In this document: positions 1-7,664 of the stretch, in pieces | Position numbering within the stretch: the first letter of the stretch is position 1 | How the letters are laid out: each line of letters starts with the position of its first letter | NCBI RefSeq assembly: GCF_035987325.1 | Contig: NZ_CP108488.1 | Location: forward strand, 868,001 to 932,000 | From: Streptomyces sp. NBC_01244 | GTDB taxonomy: Bacteria; Actinomycetota; Actinomycetes; Streptomycetales; Streptomycetaceae | Direction: 5' to 3' | DNA length: 64,000 nucleotides | Notes under the pieces: model-generated | What the model saw: the letters and a program-made list of their open reading frames with translations, nothing else | What the model was told of the DNA's origin: nothing | Databases searched by the model: none | Made by a program: the position numbers and the translations under genes

Positions 1-794
1 CCGTGCTCTACCGGCCCGAGCACTCGCTGATCAACCAGAGCCTCCACGCCCGGATGGGTGTCGAGACGACGAACGGGGACGGCTTCGGCATCGGCTGGTA
101 CAGCGGGAACGGGGACGGCACGCCGGCCGTCTTCCGGGACGTCGCACCGGCCTGGAACAACCGCAACCTGCGCGAACTCGCCGCGCACGTGTGCTCGCCG
201 CTGTTCTTCGCGCACATCCGCGCCTCAACGGGTTCGGCCGTGCAGCAGACCAACTGCCACCCGTTCCGCCACGGCCGGTGGCTGTGGATGCACAACGGGG
301 CCATCGCGGACTTCCACCGGCTGCAGCGCGACCTGTGCCTTGCTGTCGACCCGGCCCTCTTCCCGTCCATCGAGGGCTCCACCGACTCCGAGGTGATGTT
401 CTACCTGGCGGTGACCTTCGGGCTCGACCAGGACGTTCCGGGGGCGGTGGCCAGGATGACCGGGCTCGTGGAGCGGCTCGGCAAGGAGCACGGCGTCGCC
501 GAACCGGTCCAGATGACCCTGGCCATCAGCGACGGAGAGCGCCTCTGGGCGTTCCGCTACTCCAGCCGGGGCGCCTCCCGGTCGCTCTTCTACAGCAGCC
601 GCGCCGATACCATCCGCCACCTCCACCCCGAGGTGGAGTTCCTCGACCACATCTCCGACGACTCGCGCCTCGTGGTCTCCGAGCCCCTGGGGGACCTGCC
701 CGGCGTGTGGAACGAGCTTCCCGAATCCAGCTACACGGTGATCCCGTCCGTCACGGACCGCGATTACCTGCCCTTCGTCCCGGTGCTCGACTGA
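1..794 (+). CDS. class II glutamine amidotransferase, 5' end outside window
   Basis: The frame is open from base 3 to the stop at 792-794 and gives about 263 residues of a class II (Ntn-type) glutamine amidotransferase of the YafJ/EgtC-like family. These enzymes use an N-terminal Cys to release ammonia from glutamine. That Cys and roughly 15-20 residues would lie upstream of the window. Family-typical blocks seen are TTNGDGFGIGWY, FAHIRAST, NCHPFRHGRWLWMHNG and STDSEVMFY. No partner synthetase is fused, so the substrate is unknown. A YbdK-like ligase follows on the same strand after about 100 bp. Family assignment is firm; the physiological role is not. Confidence 0.85.
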   Translation, partial: VLYRPEHSLINQSLHARMGVETTNGDGFGIGWYSGNGDGTPAVFRDVAPAWNNRNLRELAAHVCSPLFFAHIRASTGSAVQQTNCHPFRHGRWLWMHNGAIADFHRLQRDLCLAVDPALFPSIEGSTDSEVMFYLAVTFGLDQDVPGAVARMTGLVERLGKEHGVAEPVQMTLAISDGERLWAFRYSSRGASRSLFYSSRADTIRHLHPEVEFLDHISDDSRLVVSEPLGDLPGVWNELPESSYTVIPSVTDRDYLPFVPVLD

Positions 795-898
795 CCCCCC
801 TGCCGGAGCCCGTTCTGCGGCGGCCTCCCCGCGTGGGCGCCGGTCCGAGGGGTAGACACACTCCGCCAAGCCGCTTCGGATCCACGGAGGGGGTTCCG

Positions 899-2062
899 AT
901 GTCACTGACCGTATCCACACCCTCGGCCGGACGGGAAAGAGACGCGTCCGTCCCCGGACGGGTCCCGGTCCTGACGATGGGGGTGGAGGAGGAGTTCCTG
1001 CTCGTCGACCGCGGCAGCCGGGCCCCGGTGGGGCGCGGCCCCCGCGTCATAGACGCCGCCGCGCGCACGCTCGGTCCGCTGGTCCAGCCGGAGTTCTTCA
1101 CCGCCCAGGTGGAGGTCTGCACCAGCCCCACGACGAACGCCGCGGCGCTCAGATCGGAGCTGTCCCGGATCCGGGCGGAGGTGATCCGCGCCGCGGCCGC
1201 CGAGGAGTGTCTGCTGCTGGCGGCGGGAACTCCCGTCGTACCTCCCGAGCATCCGCTGACGGTCACGCCCGACGAGCGCTACCGCAGGATGGAGTCGCGC
1301 TACGCCCGGGTCCTCGGCGACTACGACCAGGCCGTCTGCGGCTGCCACGTCCACATCGGGGTCGACTGCCGGGCCCAGGCCCTCGACCTCGCCAACCGGA
1401 TGCGCCCCTGGCTGCCCGTGCTCCAGGCCCTCGCGGCCAACTCTCCCTTCGACCGGGGCAGGGACTCCGGTTACGCCAGCTGGCGAGCCGTGGAGCACGC
1501 CCGCTGGCCGACCGTCGGGCCCGCCCCCGTCCTGGACGAAGCCGGGTACGAACACTGCGCCGAGGAGCTCGTGCGCAGCGGCACGGTGCTGGACCGGCGG
1601 ATGATCTACTGGTACGCCCGCCCGTCCGAGCACGTGCCCACGCTGGAGATCCGCGTGGCCGATGTGAACGCACGGATCGGCACGGTCGTCCTCCTGGCCG
1701 TTCTCGTACGGGGCCTGGCCGCCACCCTGCGCGCGGAGGCCGCCGAGGGTGCGCCGGCCCCCGAGCCGCATTCGGCGAGGCTCCGCGAAGCCCACCTGCT
1801 CGCGGCCGCCCACGGCCTGCACGGCGCCGGCCTGGACCCGGTCGACGGCGCCCCGGTGCCCGCGTGGACCCTGATCGCCCGACTGCGGGGCCGGGCCGCC
1901 CCCGGACTCGCGGCGTCGGGCGACTCGGAGCTCGTCGACGCCCTGCTCGAGGAGGTCCGGACCGAAGGCACCGGGGCGGCCCGGCAGCGCGCCGCGCACC
2001 GGCGTCACGGTCGCCTCTGCCGGGTCGTGGACAGCCTCGTCGAGGCGGTGGCCGCGGGCTGA
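899..2062 (+). CDS. carboxylate-amine ligase, GCS2/YbdK family
   Basis: This 387-residue protein belongs to the glutamate-cysteine ligase type 2 (YbdK) family of ATP-dependent carboxylate-amine ligases. The N-terminal block MGVEEEFLLVD, the CGCHVHIGVD core near residue 155 and the late LEIRVADV block are diagnostic, and the length is close to the usual 370-390. The ATG at 899 is chosen because a GGAGGGGG-type ribosome site lies just upstream. The frame is open further 5' but the extra sequence is low-complexity and overlaps the amidotransferase. Members may make gamma-glutamyl or related thiol-protective metabolites; the true substrate is unknown. It probably shares a transcript with the amidotransferase. 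Confidence 0.85.
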   Translation: MSLTVSTPSAGRERDASVPGRVPVLTMGVEEEFLLVDRGSRAPVGRGPRVIDAAARTLGPLVQPEFFTAQVEVCTSPTTNAAALRSELSRIRAEVIRAAAAEECLLLAAGTPVVPPEHPLTVTPDERYRRMESRYARVLGDYDQAVCGCHVHIGVDCRAQALDLANRMRPWLPVLQALAANSPFDRGRDSGYASWRAVEHARWPTVGPAPVLDEAGYEHCAEELVRSGTVLDRRMIYWYARPSEHVPTLEIRVADVNARIGTVVLLAVLVRGLAATLRAEAAEGAPAPEPHSARLREAHLLAAAHGLHGAGLDPVDGAPVPAWTLIARLRGRAAPGLAASGDSELVDALLEEVRTEGTGAARQRAAHRRHGRLCRVVDSLVEAVAAG

Positions 2063-2294
2063 GGTCCCCGGCCCGGCCCGCTGATTGAGGGCGCGCCGGG
2101 CCCACGCCTGAGGAGCCCGGTCCCACACCGGAAGGCCCCGGGCCCACACCGGAGGGGCCGGATGCCCTGCCCCGCGATCCGGTGCCCGCGCGTCCCGGCC
2201 CCGAGCCCGGCGACGCCGAACCGGCTCTCGGGCAGCCCTCGCCCGGCGAACGGCCCGTGGTGCCGGAACCCCCCGACTGAAGGAGGCGAATCCG

Positions 2295-2849
2295 GTGCGC
2301 ATCGCCTTTCTGACCGCGCCCGAGGGCGTGGAGGAGATCGAACTCACGGAGCCCTGGGAGGCCGTCCAAAAGGCCGGCTGGAATCCGCAGCTGGTGTCGA
2401 CCGGACCGGGCCGGGTCCGTGCGTACCACCATCTCGACGAGGCCGGCAGCTTCCCCGTCGACCACATCCTCGCCGGCGACACCTCGGACGCCTTCGACGC
2501 CCTCGTGCTGCCCGGCGGGCTCGCCGGCCCCGACGCCCTGCGGCTGGACGAGCGGGCCGTCGGGTTCACCCGCAGCTTCTTCGAGACGGGCAAGCCCGTC
2601 GCGGCGATCTGTCACGCGCCGTGGCTGCTGGTGGAGGCGGACGTGGTCCGGGGTCGCACACTGACCTCGTGGCCGAGCCTGGCCACCGACATCCGCAACG
2701 CCGGGGGCACGTGGGTGGACGAACCCCTGCGCGTCTGCCAGGCCGCGCCCTCGACGCTCGTCACCAGCCGCAAACCGGACGACCTCGACGCCTTCTGCGC
2801 GGCGCTCGTCGAGCAGTTCGGGAGCGTGGACGGGCACGGGCGGACCTGA
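2295..2849 (+). CDS. DJ-1/PfpI family protein
   Basis: This 184-residue protein has the DJ-1/PfpI (class I glutamine amidotransferase-like) fold, used by cysteine-dependent chaperone, protease or glyoxalase-type stress proteins. The nucleophile elbow is AICHAPW with Cys106, and VLPGGLAGPD supplies the upstream glycine-rich strand. The GTG start is preceded by AGGAGG at 2281-2286. The length matches the PfpI subfamily (170-190). It follows the YbdK-like gene in the same direction after about 230 bp of Pro-codon-rich sequence and may be cotranscribed. Exact activity cannot be read from sequence. Confidence 0.85.
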   Translation: MRIAFLTAPEGVEEIELTEPWEAVQKAGWNPQLVSTGPGRVRAYHHLDEAGSFPVDHILAGDTSDAFDALVLPGGLAGPDALRLDERAVGFTRSFFETGKPVAAICHAPWLLVEADVVRGRTLTSWPSLATDIRNAGGTWVDEPLRVCQAAPSTLVTSRKPDDLDAFCAALVEQFGSVDGHGRT

Positions 2850-2857
2850 CCCGTGCG

Positions 2858-2929
2858 GCCGCCGGGCCCGGGCCGGTCGGCGCCGCCGGGCCCGGGCCGG
2901 TCGGCGCCGCCGGGCCCGGGCCGGTCGGC
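2858..2929. repeat. three perfect 24-bp tandem repeats
   Basis: Three head-to-tail copies of a 24-bp GC-only-rich unit (2858-2881, 2882-2905, 2906-2929) lie directly behind the DJ-1 stop codon. The unit contains GGGCCCGGGCC, so each copy can fold on itself. The unit length is a multiple of three. They may act as a terminator-like structure or be a slippage array. Confidence 0.8.
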
Positions 2930-3056
2930 CGCGCGGGTCATGCAAGTGGTTCGGGCCCTGAACCAGCGCGCCGCGTGGCCCGTGCTCAGACGGCGGGCAT
3001 AGCGTCCCTACGCGGACCACCGCACCGCCCCCACCGCCCCGGACCGGAGGAACCCC

Positions 3057-3626
3057 GTGCTGACACCCGGAGAAACCACTCCACCGACCCGACAGGCCCC
3101 CGCCGCGCGGACGCACGGGCACCCGGTGCCGGGGCCGACCGGCAACCGGGCCGTCGGGATGCTCATGGCCACGACCCCCTGCTCGGCCCGCGACGCGCTG
3201 CGCATCCTCGCGACGGCCGCGGACCTGGCCGACGTCCCCGTCGAGGACCTGGCGGCCGCGATGACCGGCACCTCCCGCGGTACCGCCCTGCCCGCCCGCC
3301 TCGAACGCGCCCTGCGCCGCGCCGTGGAAGCCGCCCGGACCCGCGGGACGGCGGGTGGTCCCCGTCCTGCCGGGCTCGCGCCGAACCCCACCCGGACCGA
3401 GGAGGTGCTGACCCGGCTGCGCGGCTGTCAGGCCCGGCTCGCGGCCTCACCGCAGGACCCTGCGGCCCTGCGGGCCATGGACGACACCGCGTACACCCTG
3501 TGCGTGCTGATGGGCAGGCCCACCGCCCTCGAAGCCATCACCGCGGCGGAGGAACAGCTCGCCGCCACGCCCTACGGGTCGCGCTCGGGGTCCTCGGGGT
3601 CCTCGGGGTCGACGCTGGCGGTGTAG
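3057..3626 (+). CDS. ANTAR-like and DUF5133 two-domain protein
   Basis: This 189-residue protein has two recognisable parts. Residues ~30-70 (GMLMATTPCSARDAL onward) resemble the RNA-binding ANTAR helix bundle of antitermination regulators. Residues ~115-170, including AYTLCVLMGRPTALEAI, match the Streptomyces DUF5133 family. The GTG start follows GGAGG at 3046-3050. The last ~18 codons, a Ser/Gly-rich tail, overlap the 3' end of the convergent gene at 3572-4096, so the tail may be a read-through rather than selected sequence. An ANTAR domain would imply RNA-level regulation, but no receiver or GAF domain is present and the function is unknown. Confidence 0.7.
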   Translation: MLTPGETTPPTRQAPAARTHGHPVPGPTGNRAVGMLMATTPCSARDALRILATAADLADVPVEDLAAAMTGTSRGTALPARLERALRRAVEAARTRGTAGGPRPAGLAPNPTRTEEVLTRLRGCQARLAASPQDPAALRAMDDTAYTLCVLMGRPTALEAITAAEEQLAATPYGSRSGSSGSSGSTLAV

Positions 3627-4096
3627 CGGACGCGTGCCCACAGGGGCAGCACGAACCAGCACAGCACGTACCAGGCGAACACGCCGCCGACGAGCCACGT
3701 CGCCAGGGCGTTGCCGGTCGCGACCCTGAGGACGAGGAGCAGGGCCGAGGTGCTGGTGGCCAGGAGCAACAGGAGGCCGGTGAAGGTCAGGCGCGCGGCC
3801 CACGCGACGGCCTCCGGCTTGATCCTGCGCCCCGAGACGAGACGGTGGAAGGCCACGGGGCCGATCAGGGCGCCGGTCGCCAGGGATCCCAGGACCACCG
3901 TCACGACGTAGATCGCCTTCTCGGTCTGCGGGAGCCCCGCGAACACGGGGGCGAAGGCCACTGTCAGCAGGAACCCGAACAGGATCTGGACACCCGTCTG
4001 GGCGACCCGGATCTCCTGGACCAGTTCCTGCCACTGCCGGTCGGCGCGTTCCTCCGGCGACTCGTCCCGTCCCCGCTGGTCCGTCCCGTTCGCCAT
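3572..4096 (-). CDS. DUF6328 family membrane protein
   Basis: This 174-residue integral membrane protein has a charged N-terminus (many Glu/Arg, including EERADRQWQELVQEIRVAQ) followed by about four hydrophobic segments near residues 38-60, 70-90, 105-130 and 138-160. The tail is acidic, made of repeated DPE. This arrangement matches the actinobacterial DUF6328 family, whose function is unknown. ATG at 4096 is the first start with good coding character. The open frame continues upstream only as shadow. The 3' end overlaps the convergent DUF5133 gene by 55 bp. Confidence 0.8.
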   Translation of the reverse strand: MANGTDQRGRDESPEERADRQWQELVQEIRVAQTGVQILFGFLLTVAFAPVFAGLPQTEKAIYVVTVVLGSLATGALIGPVAFHRLVSGRRIKPEAVAWAARLTFTGLLLLLATSTSALLLVLRVATGNALATWLVGGVFAWYVLCWFVLPLWARVRYTASVDPEDPEDPERDP

Positions 4097-4299
4097 CGGC
4101 CGCCTCCCTGAAATGAAAGGTCCCTTCAGGACCCGTCTGCCCACGGGCCCGGACATCATGTCTGGCCGCCCGCCACCGAGCAGACGCCGGGTGGGGTGGG
4201 GCGGGGCGGGTCGCCACGGCGGAAGGCCTGCGCAGGGCAGCGTCCGGGGGCCGCCGACCGGGGTCCGCAGCGGGTCGGCAAGACGCACTCCTGGTGGCC

Positions 4300-4380
4300 G
4301 TCCCGCCCGTCGGCGGTGCTCCGCGTGCCGAGGTAGCGGCCGTCCCGGGTGTATTCCTTGCCTGCGCTGACGTAGCTCAC
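4300..4380 (-). pseudogene. N-terminal remnant of a glutathione S-transferase-like gene
   Basis: From the ATG at 4380 about 27 residues read like the start of actinobacterial glutathione S-transferase (ECM4/YqjG-like) proteins: a GKEYTRDGRYLGTR block followed by TADGRDG. After that the frame loses any resemblance and stops at 4156, so the rest of the roughly 320-residue enzyme is missing. Either a deleted gene or a chance match. The remaining sequence from 4097 to 4506 holds nothing else I recognise. Confidence 0.35.
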
Positions 4381-4506
4381 GAGCGGCGCCTCCCCACGAG
4401 CGGCCGGATGACCCGCTCCGGCACGGCGAACGGGGCCGACGCCGGCCCGGGCACGGCGGGAGGGGCGGGAGCCCGGGCGGCGCCGGCGTTCGGGAAAGGC
4501 GCCCGG

Positions 4507-4608
4507 CTACCTGGTCGGGGGCGCCGGCGGCGGTTCGGGCATCGGCTCCGGGTCGGGGAGGGGCACCGGGACCGGCCTGGGCGTGTGCGCTGCGGTCACG
4601 TTCGTCAT
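4507..4608 (-). CDS. 33-residue proline-rich small protein
   Basis: A short frame from ATG 4608 to TAG 4507 encodes 33 residues. After an MTNVTAAHTPR start it is almost entirely Pro alternating with Val, Leu, Glu or Asp. A strong ribosome site, GAGGAGGCGGA, sits at the right distance upstream (about 4614-4624), which argues that it is translated. No signal peptide, membrane segment or known family was seen. A 14-bp tandem repeat lies just upstream. Function unknown. Confidence 0.5.
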   Translation of the reverse strand: MTNVTAAHTPRPVPVPLPDPEPMPEPPPAPPTR

Positions 4609-4635
4609 GGTGACTCCGCCTCCTCGCGAACGGTA

Positions 4636-4673
4636 TGTGCACTCCGGTGTGTGCACTCCGGTGTGTGCACCGG
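4636..4673. repeat. 14-bp tandem repeat, two and a half copies
   Basis: The unit TGTGCACTCCGGTG occurs at 4636-4649 and 4650-4663, followed by a partial third copy to 4673. It lies between the end of the Ku reading frames and the ribosome site of the 33-residue ORF, so it could be part of that gene's promoter or operator. GTGCAC within the unit is palindromic. Confidence 0.7.
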
Positions 4674-4710
4674 GCGCCTGCCCGCTCCGGCCCGGCCCAA
4701 TCCCGCCCGG

Positions 4711-4994
4711 TCAGGCTGCCTTGCGCGAGCGGCGGCCGGACCCGGTGTCGGAGGCGGAGGCGGAGGCGGTGAGTGCGTCGCGGAGTTCGTCGCGGGTCAT
4801 GCCGGAGCGCCCGGGGATCCCGGCCGCCGCGGCCTTCTCGTAGAGCTCCGCCTTGGTCATGCTCTGCGGGTCCTTCGCCCCGGCCTTCCCCCGCGCAGGC
4901 TCCTGCGCGCGTTTCGGGGTCTTCCCGTGCTTCCCCCTGGTGCCCGCGCCCCCGGCCGCGGCCCGCTCGACGCTCGCACGCAGCGCCTCCGCGA
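4711..4994 (-). other. out-of-frame C-terminal extension of Ku
   Basis: This frame encodes the expected Ku tail: LAEALRASVERA, a basic GKHGKTPKRAQ linker and a SAP-like module (TKAELYEKAAAAGIPGRSG, then MTRDELRDALT) ending at a stop at 4711. Such SAP/Rho-N-like tails are common in Streptomyces Ku proteins and help DNA binding. It is joined to the core only if one base is restored near 4995. Confidence 0.7.
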
Positions 4995-5711
4995 GTCGGC
5001 CGCGGGCTCCGCCTTCTCCACGCTCTCGCCCGCCCGCTTCGCCTTGATCAGGGCGGCGACCTTCTCCCGGAACGTGTCGTGGAACTCCTCGGGCTTCCAC
5101 TCCATGCTGAGCGCCTCGACCAGTTGCTCGGCCATGCGCAGCTCCTTCGGCGCGGCCTTGGCCTTGCGCGGCAGGGAGTCGATCTCCGCACGGGGATCGC
5201 GGATCTCGTCGGCCCAATGGAGCGTGTGGCAGGTGAGCAGGCCGTTCTCCGCCTTCACGGCCACGAGGTATTCGTGGCTGCGCATCACGAACCTGGCGAT
5301 CCCGGCCTTCTCCGCCTTTCCGAGGGCCTGCTGGACGAGGCTGTAGATCTTCCCGTACTCCTTGCCCTTCGGCGCCAGGTAGTAGGTCGCGTCGAAGAAG
5401 ATCGGATCGACTTCGGCCAGATCCACGAACACCTCGATGTCGAGCGACCGGGACCGGCCCGGCGCGATCTCGTCCAGCTCCTCCGGCTCCACGAGCACGT
5501 ACGCGTCGCCGTCGTCGAAGCCCTTGACGATCTCGTCGAAGGGCACCTCCTCCCCGGTCCGCTCGTTGACCCGCTTGTTGCGGACGCGGTCGGAGGTGCC
5601 GCGCTGCAGCTGGTGGAAGTGGATCGTATGGCTGTCGGTCGCCGTGTAGAGGCCCACGGGCAGGCTGACCAGGCCGAAGCTCAGTACTCCCGCCCACACC
5701 GGTCGCGCCAT
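4857..5711 (-). CDS. Ku protein, core domain (frameshifted near the C-terminus)
   Basis: Bacterial Ku dimers bind broken DNA ends and recruit LigD in non-homologous end joining. From the ATG at 5711 the protein starts MARPVWAGVLSFGLVSLPV and covers the whole beta-barrel/bridge core to about residue 250. The natural C-terminal region is out of frame. At about 4994-4995 one base appears to be missing (GACTCGCGG where GACCTCGCGG would continue), after which the frame runs into unrelated sequence and stops at 4857. Restoring it would give about 333 residues ending at 4711. The core alone can bind DNA in this family, so activity may be retained. No LigD gene is adjacent. Confidence 0.85.
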   Translation of the reverse strand: MARPVWAGVLSFGLVSLPVGLYTATDSHTIHFHQLQRGTSDRVRNKRVNERTGEEVPFDEIVKGFDDGDAYVLVEPEELDEIAPGRSRSLDIEVFVDLAEVDPIFFDATYYLAPKGKEYGKIYSLVQQALGKAEKAGIARFVMRSHEYLVAVKAENGLLTCHTLHWADEIRDPRAEIDSLPRKAKAAPKELRMAEQLVEALSMEWKPEEFHDTFREKVAALIKAKRAGESVEKAEPAADSRRRCVRASSGPRPGARAPGGSTGRPRNARRSLRGGRPGRRTRRA

Positions 5712-5750
5712 GACCACCACCGCCGTTCTTCTGTCGCGCGCCCGCCGCAC

Positions 5751-6060
5751 TCAGGCCCAGGCGCTCCGCAGCCGGTCGCGGTGGGCGGCGAGCCAGGTGC
5801 CGAAGGACTGGAGCGCGGGGTTGAGCCCGCGGACGGCGTCGAGGTCGCGCGCCGCGGTGAAGCGTTGCTCGCAGTCGGCGTGGTACGGGAACAGGTTCCC
5901 CGTCTCGTCGGCGCCGGGCATGTCCTGCGCGCCAGGCGTCCGGGCTCAGCGGCCGGTACCGTACGGGCTCGCCGATGGACTCCTCGATCGCGGCGGCCCT
6001 GCCGGCGACCGCGCGGTGTTCGCCGGCGATGCTGACCGTGGCGGCGATGAGGTCGGTGCC
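5751..6060 (-). pseudogene. C-terminal remnant of an NmrA/HSCARG-like NAD(P)-binding protein
   Basis: Two pieces in adjacent frames read like the end of NmrA-like proteins. The first holds SIAGEH and AAIEESIGEPVRYRPLSP. The second, after a one-base shift near 5932, holds MPGADETGNLFPYH and ARDLDAVRGLNPALQSFGTW and stops at 5751. In NmrA/HSCARG relatives these blocks follow one another in this order. The Rossmann-fold N-terminal two thirds are missing; upstream the sequence switches to a DUF2231 gene. The piece is therefore non-functional as it stands. Confidence 0.5.
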
Positions 6061-6413
6061 CAGTCCACCCAGCCGGCGACGGCCGCCGGCCCGGCTCCCG
6101 CGAGTCCGACGGCCGTGAGCACCGCCGCCGCGGGCTGCCCTCCCGGCACCGAGTCCAGCACCCCGGCGGACAGCCAGCAGCCGACCGGGAGTTGGACCAG
6201 CACGGGATGCAGGGGATGGCCGAGCTGTCTGCCGCGCAGGACGTCGCGTACGCCGCCCGGCGGGAGGGTGCGGATCCCCTGCTGGAGCGCGTGGACGGCC
6301 CGGTCGGCACCGGAGGTCCGCTCGATGGTGCCGAGGGCCTTGAGCCACCCCGCGGACACGGTGTCGAGGGTCTGCGCGGGACCCGACCGCACGGTTTCGA
6401 CCGGCATGTTCAT
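6060..6413 (-). pseudogene. N-terminal remnant of a DUF2231 membrane protein
   Basis: From ATG 6413 about 117 residues match the DUF2231 family: LQQGIRTLPPGGVRDVL, LGHPLHPVLVQLPVGCW, then hydrophobic stretches ending at AAVAGWVDWA. In intact genes the domain continues with further membrane helices and often a Rieske domain. Here the sequence changes to an NmrA-like C-terminus near 6060 in another frame, while the DUF2231 frame runs on to a stop at 5946. The ATG overlaps the upstream gene's stop codon in an ATGA arrangement, so the pair was translationally coupled. Confidence 0.6.
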
Positions 6414-6598
6414 CCGAGTCGCCGCCCTCCGTCGTCCTCGGGCACGGCGCTCGTCGCCTCCGCCCGGGAGGTGCGGCGGGACCTCTGCCCGAACAAGCGG
6501 TCCATCTGCCCGCGCACCGCTTCGAAGTCGTCCCAGCAGTTCCGCGCCGTCTCCCCGGAGCGGCCCGTCCGCCTCTGGCCCTGATGCGTCCCCTTCAC
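6410..6598 (-). CDS. small hypothetical protein, 62 residues
   Basis: A GTG at 6598 with an upstream GAGGGAGAG ribosome site opens a 62-residue Arg-rich, soluble protein with a central ETARNCWDDFEAVRGQMDRL helix. The stop overlaps the DUF2231 start by four bases. An ATG further upstream (6676) would add only low-complexity sequence. No family was recognised. Confidence 0.5.
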   Translation of the reverse strand: MKGTHQGQRRTGRSGETARNCWDDFEAVRGQMDRLFGQRSRRTSRAEATSAVPEDDGGRRLG

Positions 6599-6700
6599 GG
6601 TTCTCTCCCTCGGCCCGCGGTCTGCGTACACCCCCTCGTCACGTCCGGCGCCTACCCGGAGAGGCGGTACGCACACACGGGCCGGCCGGCCCCGTGGAGA

Positions 6701-7105
6701 TCAGTGCGGCGGGAACAGCCGGACACCGGTGTGGATGGTCTTGCCGCCCGGCCGGTGCCGGATGCGTACGCCGCTGCCGAGCCGGTGGACCAGGGCCCAG
6801 CCCCATCCACCGCCGCCTTCCAGGTCGGGCGCTCTCAGACGCGGCTCCGCGTCGCTGTAGTCGGTGACGTCGATGGCGATCTCGTCGGGCTCCAGTTCGA
6901 GGTCCAGCACGCAGCCGTCCGCCGTGTGGCGGATCGCGTTGGTGACGAGTTCGCTGACGAGCAACAACGTCGTGTCCATGACCGCGGGGGCCACGGAGCG
7001 CCCGCCGCGCGAGGCGTCGTCGAAGAAGTGCCGGGTGAGGTCGCGGGCCGTGCCGGCCGCGGTCGTCCCGTCAAGATCGCTGTGCTGTCTCAGATGGAGA
7101 GTCAT
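6701..7105 (-). CDS. ATP-binding protein, RsbW-like anti-sigma regulatory kinase
   Basis: This 134-residue HATPase_c_2 domain protein is of the RsbW/SpoIIAB type, which in Streptomyces controls alternative sigma factors by partner switching. The N box is SELVTNAIRHT, the G1 region follows as DVTDYSDAEPRL, and the G2 glycines are in GGGGWGWALV. ATG 7105 gives the usual 130-145 length and has a GGAGCGGGG site upstream; a longer frame to 7216 adds unstructured sequence. A STAS antagonist remnant lies upstream in the same direction, a typical pairing. The cognate sigma factor is not in the window. Confidence 0.8.
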   Translation of the reverse strand: MTLHLRQHSDLDGTTAAGTARDLTRHFFDDASRGGRSVAPAVMDTTLLLVSELVTNAIRHTADGCVLDLELEPDEIAIDVTDYSDAEPRLRAPDLEGGGGWGWALVHRLGSGVRIRHRPGGKTIHTGVRLFPPH

Positions 7106-7222
7106 CCCCGCTCCCGCGGCCCCCAGTCTCGCTGCCCCGGACCCGACCGCCGGATTCGACGGTGACGGCCGCCCGGGGACGGGTGGTGTCCACATCGGTG
7201 CGCCTACCCACTCCACACGGGT

Positions 7223-7594
7223 TCACCACGCTCGGCGGCCCCGCAGTGTCCATGCCGCAGGCACGGCCCTCGGCGGCGCTCCGTCCACGTCCAGCCGGAG
7301 CAGCCCGGCCATGGCGTCACGGTCCGCTGCCTCGGCGGTGACGGGCGGCCCGAGACGGTCGACCATCGCCAGCAGGCCGGCCGGCGCCGCCACTGCCACG
7401 CGTGGACCCGGATGCCCCGCTCCCGCGCCGTCCGCACGAAGTCGAGCAGGTGGTGCAGGCCGGCCACCTCCAGGAACGTCACCCCGCGCATATCGCAGAT
7501 GACCACCTCGGTGGCCCGGGCCGAGCACGGGGCGCAGGCCGTCGAAGACGGCGCCCGCCTCCTCGTCCAGCTCGCCCTGCGGCATCAGGTGCAC
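7223..7594 (-). pseudogene. STAS anti-sigma factor antagonist with two offsetting frameshifts
   Basis: The parts of a STAS domain protein are present but split over two frames. Frame one begins HLMPQGELDEEAGAVFDGLR. The central strand-helix (TEVVICDMRGVTFLEVAGL, then LLDFVRTARERGIRVHAW) is in a second frame. The end (GLLAMVDRLGPPVTAEA) is back in the first. One extra base near 7522 and one missing base near 7400 would explain this. Read as written, the first frame stays open for 123 residues but has a nonsense middle. Either two sequencing errors or a damaged gene. Intact it would oppose the neighbouring RsbW-like kinase. Confidence 0.6.
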
Positions 7595-7664
7595 GGTCCG
7601 GGCAAGCGGGCAAGCACGTAGGCGTGACCGGGCCCGGCCCGGCCGGGTCGCGGACCGCGACCGC

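Noticed and set aside
2092..2280. Pro/Glu/Gly-rich rightward frame before the DJ-1 gene
   Set aside because: It opens after a stop with no ATG or early GTG start and no ribosome site. Composition alone keeps it open; the region carries imperfect repeats of CCCACACCGGA.
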